Part shown: piece by piece, positions 56,801 to 64,000 of the stretch
Layout of the letters: the number at the start of each line of letters is the position of its first letter
Position numbering within the stretch: position 1 is the stretch's first letter
Source of the DNA: Gordionus sp. m RMFG-2023
Taxonomy: Eukaryota; Nematomorpha; Gordioida; Chordodea; Parachordodidae
Length of the DNA: 64,000 nt
Direction of reading: 5' to 3'
Assembly: GCF_954871325.1 (NCBI RefSeq)
Contig: NC_088775.1
Location: 4,761,475 to 4,825,474, forward strand
The notes under the pieces: generated by a model
What the model saw: only the letters and a program-made list of their open reading frames with translations
Databases searched by the model: none
What the model was told of the DNA's origin: nothing
Made by a program: the position numbers and the translations under genes

Positions 56801-59041
56801 TCTTATTAGCCGCAAATTTAACATGCCCTTATATTGCTTCATGACGGCATATTGATTATAGAATCGTTAGTTCTCATAGCTTAGTGTTGTTAAAATGCCC
56901 GATAAAGATTATAATCAAGATAATATGATGTAAGCCTAAAGATTTTGCACATAGCTGGCAGAAATGTCTGGACATCAATTTGCTAAATCTCGATGCTTAC
57001 ATAATATTATTTTAGCCAAAATCTTCATTGGCCATTTTGAAGAATTGACCCAAATCGAGCTTTTTAGATACATTACTCAAAGCAGTTGACTTTAAATAAA
57101 ATTCTATAGGATTATATGTCAGCCAGATTAAATCTGAGCCAGCACATCCAAATTCAATAGATCCAAATCCTTTGATTTCAAAAAGGCATTACTAACAGGA
57201 ATCTTACTGATTTGGGATTGTTTCCATAAAGAGGACTGTTTTAGCCATACAAATTCACAGATACACTTAATAGCATTTTTAAAATGGGAAAGTAATTACT
57301 AAACCTTTTTCTCTAATTAATTCTATATTTCTCCAATCTATATATAAAAATTTATCATCTAATAAATAAGCGAAGTTTACTTTGTAAGATTGTGGTTAAA
57401 GCAGATGTATAACTTCCCCAAACAGCAACCAGAAAACTGGGCTAATCCAATGGTTACAAGGTTTGGCAATATTTACCGATCAACCCTTTTTCAATTTTGA
57501 TTGGATTGAGAAACGAGTTTTTCTAAATGATATCTTCAACTTTCTATATAGGATTGCCTTAGACATACATCGTGTAAAAGCACAATTGATGATAAGCTAA
57601 GACATATCCAATGTTGTAGTGGTTGAAAAATACATTCATGCTTAAGTGTAATGCTATAATTTAATAAGCTTTGAAATATACTATACCCTTGCCCCTGAAA
57701 CAGGTCAAAAATGTCATATATGAGATACACAATTTCTTGCAAGAGTTGTATTGATTAATACCTGGCCTCATGCTCAAGGTTTAGTAGCAAGAATATAAGT
57801 TAAAAAGTTGCCAAATCATGATATCTCTGCCTATTTCAACCTTGGAATATCAGGACAGTAACATCTTGCAATCAGCTTGCTTAATTTTTTTAAAGAAACT
57901 GGGACATATCCTAAAATGGACAAAAAAAACCAAAGATTTGGAGACTCATAGTAAACAAAGATTTATATTTTTCAGTGGTAGTCTTTTCTGAAGAAACCGT
58001 ACCATTACTAATTTTATCTACAAAATATAATTAATTAATATTTTTCACAATATTATATACCTATGTATTTTAAATGTTTAGGGCTAGTGTTTAATTTATA
58101 TATTTAAAAAAAAATATTAGAAGTTATACATAACTATTTTTAAACCAACTTTAATTACATTTTATTATAAAAATATAAATATACCTTCATCTATCAAGCA
58201 TAAAACCCCCAGAATTTTAACTTGAATCACATCACCTGTTTTCCCAACCTTTATATATAAATAAAAGTTTCATATTAAAAATAAATAAAAATATATGAAT
58301 TTTTTTAAAAAATTTATAAAGTAAGAGTATATTATTTTTATTTTATATAATGAAAAAGAAAATAAACCATCTTTCAAAATATTTAAATTTAAAGTTTTTA
58401 GTAAAGAATATACTTATTCTGTTTATAAAAAAAATCATTCCAAACATGGTATATTTTAAATTAATTATGCAAAAACTTTAATAAATATTAAAAATTATGA
58501 TTTAAAATTTAACTCTGAATCCTATTTCTACAATATCTATTGGATCATTATCCCCTTTGCATTGTGTATCTTTATCCAAATGAGTTGGATCTTCCCAAGT
58601 CTGAAATAATGATTAATTATAGAAGAATAAATATTTAAAAATAAATTCATATTATAATTACTTGCGGCAAAGCACCATAATTCCATATGTAGCCATTGTA
58701 GGGAAAAATATTATGAACAAACCTTGGCACACCACTTTTTGTGTCTTGATGTATAGGATTTAAATATTCTTTTGTAGATATCTGGGGGTATTTTTAAACA
58801 TTGATAGCATAATCCATAAATTACCTCGAATTTTGCATTAGTCCATCTAGGTATCTCTATAATCATATTAAATATATTACGAGTTTTGTCTGCATATAAT
58901 GGAATGTCATGAAGAGGTGATATATAACCATTTTCATTTTCTATAACAAAATATTTATACATCTTAATTAAAAGGTTTACTAAAAAATAATCTATAATTA
59001 GTTGAATACAAAGTTCCTGTAGGTACTGTAGTTATTTTCAT
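53796..59041 (-). CDS. PPA1: soluble family I inorganic pyrophosphatase, 9 exons, complete
   Basis: Exons 5' to 3' on the - strand: 59041-58981, 58940-58825, 58781-58662, 58600-58514, 58248-58185, 55475-55413, 55303-55263, 55097-55011, 53885-53796. They total 729 nt, 242 residues plus TAA, with every phase consistent. The enzyme hydrolyses PPi to two phosphates with Mg2+ and pulls biosynthetic reactions forward, in cytosol or mitochondrion. Active-site residues by yeast PPase alignment are all present: NAKFEI (Lys56, Glu58), RFVHN (Arg78), [12 protein letters not shown] (Asp115, Asp117, Asp120), CLIDEGETDWKL (Asp147, Asp152, Lys154) and [11 protein letters not shown] (Tyr192, Lys193). The chain ends soon after [12 protein letters not shown], so it lacks the longer C-terminal tail of the 289-residue human enzyme. 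The start at 59041 puts about 16 residues before YRLFF, as usual. An in-frame ATG at 59134 would add 31 residues. Splicing was deduced by eye from homology. Confidence 0.95.
54661..54850. repeat. hAT-type MITE, TAGTGTTG family, copy 5
   Basis: Contains TGTTGTTAAACGGCTCG at the left and AATCGAGCCGCTTAATAAAA at the right, with CTCAATATTTTATCCAG inside. In the last intron of the pyrophosphatase gene. Confidence 0.8.
55011..55097 (-). CDS. PPA1: pyrophosphatase exon 8
   Basis: Encodes [16 protein letters not shown] and [12 protein letters not shown], with the Tyr192-Lys193 pair. Acceptor TAG ends at 55098, donor GTATAG at 55010. Confidence 0.93.
55263..55303 (-). CDS. PPA1: pyrophosphatase exon 7
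   Basis: A 41-nt exon encoding [14 protein letters not shown], matching NDVERLKPGYLEA. Acceptor TAG ends at 55304, donor GTAATA at 55262. Confidence 0.92.
55413..55475 (-). CDS. PPA1: pyrophosphatase exon 6
   Basis: Encodes [20 protein letters not shown], completing the Asp152/Lys154 motif across the splice. Acceptor CAG ends at 55476, donor GTGATC at 55412. Confidence 0.95.
55822..56013. repeat. hAT-type MITE, TAGTGTTG family, copy 6
   Basis: From TAGTGTTGTTAAACGGC to GAGCCGTTTAACAACACTA. Flanks GCTTTTGC and GCGGTTGC match at six of eight positions. In pyrophosphatase intron 5. Confidence 0.85.
56560..56770 (-). pseudogene. coding-like fragment of unknown family
   Basis: The - strand reads [20 protein letters not shown] and [15 protein letters not shown] before stops. 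The composition is protein-like, but I do not recognise it. It lies in pyrophosphatase intron 5, on the gene's strand, next to MITEs, so it is probably a transposon remnant. Confidence 0.3.
56881..57075. repeat. hAT-type MITE, TAGTGTTG family, copy 7 (diverged)
   Basis: Starts TTAGTGTTGTTAAAATGCC and ends in a decayed inverted end near TAGATACATTA. CTCATAGC (56873-56880) and CTCAAAGC (57076-57083) match at seven of eight positions. Confidence 0.7.
58185..58248 (-). CDS. PPA1: pyrophosphatase exon 5
   Basis: Encodes [20 protein letters not shown] and EG. Acceptor AG at 58250-58249, donor GTATAT at 58184. A 2.7-kb intron containing two MITEs follows. Confidence 0.95.
58514..58600 (-). CDS. PPA1: pyrophosphatase exon 4
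   Basis: Encodes [13 protein letters not shown] and [14 protein letters not shown], the family I signature with three metal-binding Asp. Donor GTTAAA at 58513; the preceding intron is 61 nt. Confidence 0.95.
58662..58781 (-). CDS. PPA1: pyrophosphatase exon 3
   Basis: Encodes [33 protein letters not shown] and PQ. Phase 0 at both ends. It carries the Arg78 and Tyr93 equivalents. Confidence 0.95.
58825..58940 (-). CDS. PPA1: pyrophosphatase exon 2
   Basis: Follows a 40-nt intron (58941-58980). Encodes [18 protein letters not shown] and [11 protein letters not shown], the first active-site strand. The following intron (58782-58824) is 43 nt and starts GTAATT. Confidence 0.95.
58981..59041 (-). 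CDS. PPA1: pyrophosphatase exon 1 (start)
   Basis: Encodes [20 protein letters not shown]. Donor GTAAAC begins at 58980. The reading frame stays open upstream to an ATG at 59134; the added 31 residues contain no Asp or Glu and several Lys, Arg, Ser and Thr, a composition like a mitochondrial presequence. Confidence 0.85.
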
Positions 59042-59791
59042 TGAATTGTATAAACGTGTAAATTTTGGGGGATATTTACCGACTAACGTTGTGAACTGAA
59101 TGAAAATTTGACCTTTCCTAAAGAGTGTTGACATGAAATATTGCAAAACATTTTTGGCATGCGTTTTAATAATTAGGTTGCAGTTTCTCTCATTTTTTTA
59201 ATTTTTTTTTTGGATGTTATTTTTATATATTATTATTGGAAATAGGAAATAATATTGAGTTTGTATTGAAGGAATTATATTATATATACATAATCTAATA
59301 ATAATAATCGGATTGGAACTAAGAATAAAAAAATATATTTAAAAAATTTGTAGGAATTCTTCCCCCCCTTCCCATAAACACTGAGAATAATTGGATCTAA
59401 GAATTATTTTTAAAAAAATATATTTTTAAAAAATTTGTAAGCAAAATAATTACTCCTCCCCCCCCCCCGCCATATATAAAGAGTTCTTAAATAAAAAGAG
59501 AACAGAAAAAAAAGTTACAAATAAAATAAAATGAATAATTAGCCCCCCGATAGACACAGCAACTAATAATTATATCCGCACATACACGATTATTAAGAGA
59601 TAAATTTCCCGGAACCCAAACCACCTAATTTAAAACTAAATATTGAACCTTATGCAGGCTGGAAGATAAAATAAAGTAACTGACTACATAAATGTTTTAG
59701 ACTTCCCCTTATAAGATTTTAGCCACAATTTTTAAATATATATATTTATAATAACAATTTAAAAAGAATCGTATACCATTTGGTCATAAAT

Positions 59792-59969
59792 ATTTTCGCC
59801 CATATGTATTTTTCCCAATTTTCGATAATTTTGCTAAATAATCCTACATTTCACTTTAGAATAGTAAATATTTTAATACTATTTTCGCCCATATGTATTT
59901 TTCCCAATTTTCGATAATTTTGCCAAATAATCCTACATTTCACTTTAGAATAGTAAATATTTTAATACT
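59792..59969. repeat. tandem duplication, 89-bp unit, two copies
   Basis: Copies start ATTTTCGCCCATATG at 59792 and 59881 and are almost identical; a third start (ATTTTCGG) begins at 59970. Confidence 0.95.
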
Positions 59970-60652
59970 ATTTTCGGTGGCATTAAAGTAAATACGAGTG
60001 GCTGCAAACTTCTACAAGAGAGAAACTTTCTTTGGAGGTAACGACTCCAGATTTACCCCTATTTCTAAGAAAATATACTCACTATTCGGAATCCTACCCA
60101 TAAATATGTATCAAGCTAGGGAAGTTCCCCTTGAAATACTTCCCATATGTTTAAGTGGCGTTTGAATGTGCTCGACAGGATTAAAATTTTATTTGAGCAC
60201 CCTATGTGCGTTGCTAGCTTTTATAAATATGCTGTGTTATTATTTTTTAAAAAGTATCTAATTTATTAAAACTCTATATAAAATTTATAAGCCCCCCCCC
60301 CCCCACCTCTTTGGCCAGCCTTTGGCTCGATTTTACCAGGCCTACCACTTTAAATAACCAAAAAAGAATTCCTAAATCCAATCTTCTTATATCTTTTCAA
60401 TTTAATTATCAAAAAAATTATATTTATTTGGGTTGATTTTTTACGGCCCGATTAAGATTTAAGCCAAAATAATATTATGTAGGTAATCAAGATTTTGCAA
60501 ATAGAGATCAAAACCTTTCTGTTATTTATAAGTATACAGGCCAGTAAAGTATCTACGGAGGGGGGGGGGGGTTCGGGTTTGGACCCCCTTCAAAGCAAAA
60601 TTTTCTTTTAGATTATACTTTCAAAAGACTCAAAAGTGATTTTATATCAGGC

Positions 60653-60705
60653 AATATTATAATTGTAATTAAAGCAATATTATAATTGTAATTAAAGCAA
60701 TATTA
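60653..60705. repeat. tandem repeat, 23-bp unit, two and a half copies
   Basis: GCAATATTATAATTGTAATT recurs directly. Confidence 0.85.
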
Positions 60706-60744
60706 TATTTATATTTTAAATAATCGCTTTTATTTGTAAATTGA

Positions 60745-60940
60745 TTTCTATAAAAGTTTAATAATTTGAAACGTATATCTATAAAAGTTATGTCGAAATG
60801 TGTTATTTTGCTCATGGATGTTACAAAGGTTTAGACATCATTCTTGATATCTTTAGGCGTGAGCAATATTTTTTTGGCTAATATATTGAGTTAGCTGGTT
60901 ATAAAAATCGGCATTCAAATCGAGCCGTTTAACAACACTA
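60745..60940. repeat. TAGTGTTG-family MITE, left end eroded
   Basis: Keeps ATATTGAGTTAGCTGG, AAAAATCGGC and the end GAGCCGTTTAACAACACTA; the left terminus is not recognisable. Confidence 0.65.
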
Positions 60941-62892
60941 ATTATAATGATCAATAATTCTAGAACAAAGATGATTTTTAAGATAAACCCGGCCGAAAGC
61001 TGGGCAAAATGGCCGAAGGCCGTTAAAGGAGGATACCCCCTCTAAAAAAAATTCCTAGCTACAACACTGCTCCAGGCATACATAGTATTATCTTGGCTAA
61101 AATTTTAAGGGCCGTTTGTAAAAATAGACCCAAAAAAGTCGTACTTTGATTTTTTTTTCAGAATTAAAATAGGAATGATCAGGAACATTGAATAAATTGG
61201 AAAATAAGCCCAACTTTTTTTTAATACTCAAAAATATACATGAAGGTATATATTGAATTTAACAACCTTAACGTATTTGTCATTGATCTAGGATCATTTA
61301 ATACAATAATAATTATATATCGATTTTTGCATAGGACAAAAAGAGAAAAAATTATAATTGTAGACTGATTTAATGCTAGAGGGAAAATAATATTTATAAG
61401 CCCTAAAATTTGGTAAGAGAATTATTTAAATAAAATATATAAATTTGTTTAAAAAATGGATAACGGCTCAGAGTATTAGTTAACAAGTCTGGCGTATATT
61501 GTATTTATATTTCCTGAATAATCTTTTTAATAAATTATTCTCATGTCTAAGTAAAAAAAAAATATAGTTTAATCTAAAAGAAACCGAATAGACTTCAATA
61601 AATCTTAAAACACTAAAGGTGGCAATTCTAAAGCTGAAATCTGTACAAATTAGCCTGAAATTTAAAACATTTTGGTTAATTTTATTCTAAATCTTAAAAA
61701 AAATCAACAATTTATTTTGCCAATGAAAAATTTAGAGCCAAATAACAGAGAGAAAAGAACAATCTTATTTAAGTTTTTTAAGCTTTCCAAATAGGCTTCT
61801 AGTAGCATTAAACCTTATAATAATGAACCATTGTAATGAACAGGAGCACAAGGCTAAATTATAAGAAAAACAAATTATTAGTGACATAATATTGATAATG
61901 AATTTTTTAAATTTACTTTTAGGAAAGAAATCAAAAATGAAAACAGGTTCCATTTAACATATATTAGAATTGATCTCCCATTTAGCACCAAATATTCTAG
62001 ACCTCTAGGTAGAAAATATCGAATAGGTTAGTGTATAAAAGCTTTTTCTTTTAAAAAACTAATAATAGTTTCCTATTAAAAATTTACAAACTCGATCAGA
62101 TGTTAATGAACTCCTGACTTTGAAACTGATATGTTGCCAGAATTTTTATAAAATTAATGATAATCCTAATTTAGTTCTATTATTTACTTTTTAAGTCAAT
62201 AATTTTAATAAATGATTACATTTAATAAGTTTATTACTAAAAATATAATAATTTTCAACAACTGATATTAAATCTGTTTGTTACTTATCTTTCAACATAA
62301 CAGTTTTTTCGAGAATTTTTAAAAGTTGCTTAGAAATGATTTAAGACTACCTCTAAAATGTTTCCAATTTGAGAAATTTTATCGGTGTGTTAAAACGCAA
62401 ATAATGCATTTTAAATTGCATGTTCAGATTGTAACAATTCTAATGTTAAATAAAATTTTAAAATATCGCAAATATGGCGATGCGTTTTTACATTTTTTTA
62501 ATAATATACATCGTGATAACTACACAGAAATAAATTCTATATTATCTATAAATTATCCAAAGTTTTAATTATTTTTTTGAGTGCTAAAAATATTTTACAA
62601 AATTTTTGAAAATCTAAACAAATTAAAAAAAGAAGACGTGATAAAATAAAAATACTTAAATTGGTAAATTTTATTAAATTAAATTATCTGAATTATTTTA
62701 TTCCCTATCTTATGTCTTGCCTCTATTTTTTTAAATTGAAAAATTTAGAAATATTAAAAAAAAATTTCTTAAAAATTTTAAATTGTTTATTATATGATGA
62801 AAATGATTTACTAAACAAAACCTTGATTTTTTAATAATTTTCCTAATATTAAACAATAGCACCCGCCGAAGGCTAGTTCAGTTATCTCCATC

Positions 62893-63220
62893 CCAATGAC
62901 ATATAATAATACCTAGACTGACGATGCATTCATAATGTATTTGAAAGCGTGGTTGTAAGAAAATCAGCTGAACCTGCCATTTTGGTAAACCATATAGTAA
63001 TTATTCTCATGTTAAAAACTCCTATTAAAGTGATAACTTGATTCATTGTCTCGATTAACAGGCAATTCTTTTATAAAGTTTGTGTCAGACATAGAAATAA
63101 ATTGGCCTCTCGTTTAAAATTTTTAATACTGATATGGGTAACCAAAATGGAGTCCCCAGCTGTTTTCATTGATGTACACTTTTAATGAATGCATCGTCAC
63201 TCTAGGTATTATTATATGAT
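62893..63220 (+). repeat. MITE, CCAATGACAT / GACGATGCATTCAT family, copy 2
   Basis: Inverted ends of about 34 bp with one mismatch: ATAATAATACCTAGACTGAC on the left and ATAATAATACCTAGAGTGAC on the right (other strand). 319-328 bp, no coding capacity. A second copy in the opposite orientation lies at 36214-36472. Confidence 0.8.
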
Positions 63221-64000
63221 TGCTCCATCCACGATAAAACCTTTTAAAATGTTTATTGTTTTAAAATCAAATAATATTTAAGTTTGTAAATATTTTTAAT
63301 ATATATTGCCAATAATTTTTAAATAAAAAGAAAAGAAGAATTTGTTAATCATTATTAAAATATTTTCCAAAATGGAATCAATAATTTTTTGCACCCTTAT
63401 CGAATACATTTGTAGGAAAAATATATATTTAAAAGTATCTTTAACTAATCTGTTGTTTAAGAATATGATATAATAGTTCATATTTTCCCAATAAATCCTG
63501 TTTTTTTTTCTAGAATGGTTCGCAGCTACGTTTCACTATATATTGATCTTAATTGCTGGTTTTGAGCAATATCATGTCACTCTTGATAATTTGATTAAAA
63601 ATGTGATAATCTTATAAGAATTAATTTTATTAATATAAATCAGAGCCTCAAATTTCGAGAATGGACTTAAAAAAATTTTCCCATTTTCAAGCTCAAACTG
63701 GATTTTAGTTTTCAAATTCTGCCAAGATTCATTTGAATTTTTAAAAAGATTTTCCCTTTTTAAAAATTATTTTTGGCTATGTTTTTATAGGCCCGGTCCA
63801 GACTAAAGCAACTTCGGACCCGGGAGGGGGCGGGCTTTGCAGGTCTTTAAAATGAATATTTAATGAATTTCGAACTAGATAAATTTAAATTTATTTTTTT
63901 TAGGCCTAGCCCAGGAATGTAATTTATTTTTAAAATAACCTAAATTTTGAAAAATCGCACAATTTTATGGCTCTTTTCGGTTTTAGATCAGCAGGTGACT
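63221..64000. other. AT-rich sequence at the window edge
   Basis: No gene seen. Motifs such as GGCCCGGTCCAGAC near 63791 and GGCCTAGCCCAGG near 63903 suggest a non-autonomous element with GC-punctuated ends. Confidence 0.45.

Larger units (their letters stand above)
59160..62892. other. AT-rich flank upstream of the pyrophosphatase gene
   Basis: No convincing gene. It holds the 89-bp tandem pair (59792-59969), homopolymer C and G runs (59459, 60294, 60557), a 23-bp tandem motif (about 60653-60705) and a TAGTGTTG-family right half (60745-60940). The pyrophosphatase promoter should lie at its left end but shows no clear motif. Confidence 0.55.

Noticed and set aside
62326-62568. 80-residue open frame at 62.3 kb
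   Set aside because: Low-complexity composition, no recognisable motif or splice context; open frames of this size are expected by chance.

Overview
The window is eukaryotic, almost certainly animal. It is very AT-rich outside exons (by eye about a quarter G+C). It has GT-AG introns from 40 nt to 6.6 kb and is packed with transposon relics. No bacterial, organellar, rRNA or CRISPR sequence was seen, and no intact tRNA. The mix of hAT, MULE, PIF/Harbinger-like, Gypsy and endonuclease-bearing non-LTR elements fits a repeat-rich invertebrate, such as a parasitic cnidarian or a copepod. The sequence alone does not fix the taxon.

Two host genes are well supported. (1) An XMAP215/ch-TOG/CKAP5-type microtubule polymerase runs on the + strand from 3418 to 35709 in 16 recognised exons. 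Phases agree at all 15 junctions. The first coding exon with the initiator Met was not found. The protein reads TOG1-TOG2-basic linker-TOG5-C-terminal helical domain, and the TOG3 and TOG4 region of the animal protein is missing. (2) A soluble family I inorganic pyrophosphatase runs on the - strand from 59041 to 53796 in 9 exons. It gives a complete 242-residue enzyme with all expected active-site residues. The two genes are tail to tail, about 18 kb apart.

Layout: 1-3417, repeat-rich flank. 3418-35709, CKAP5 gene. Its long introns hold hAT MITEs, a head-to-head Gypsy fossil (7.0-10.6 kb), a head-to-head MULE duplication (11.6-14.0 kb), hAT relics (17.2-18.8 and 23.37-24.60 kb), a Harbinger-like MITE, and two foldback elements (28.8-32.3 kb). 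36-46 kb, a mosaic of inverted repeats with a non-LTR retrotransposon 3' half fused to a Gypsy fossil. 46.1-47.4 kb, a DNA transposon with 29-bp inverted ends. 49.3-50.5 kb, an hAT-type element with a perfect 8-bp target duplication. 50.5-53.8 kb, plain AT-rich sequence. 53.8-59.0 kb, pyrophosphatase gene with MITEs in its introns. 59.1-64.0 kb, AT-rich sequence with tandem repeats and MITEs.

The most notable points are the shortened TOG array, the number of separate large head-to-head inverted duplications made from unrelated transposon families, nested hAT insertions with exact 8-bp duplications, and an inverted paralogous copy that preserves the empty site of the 3.8-kb retroelement insertion.
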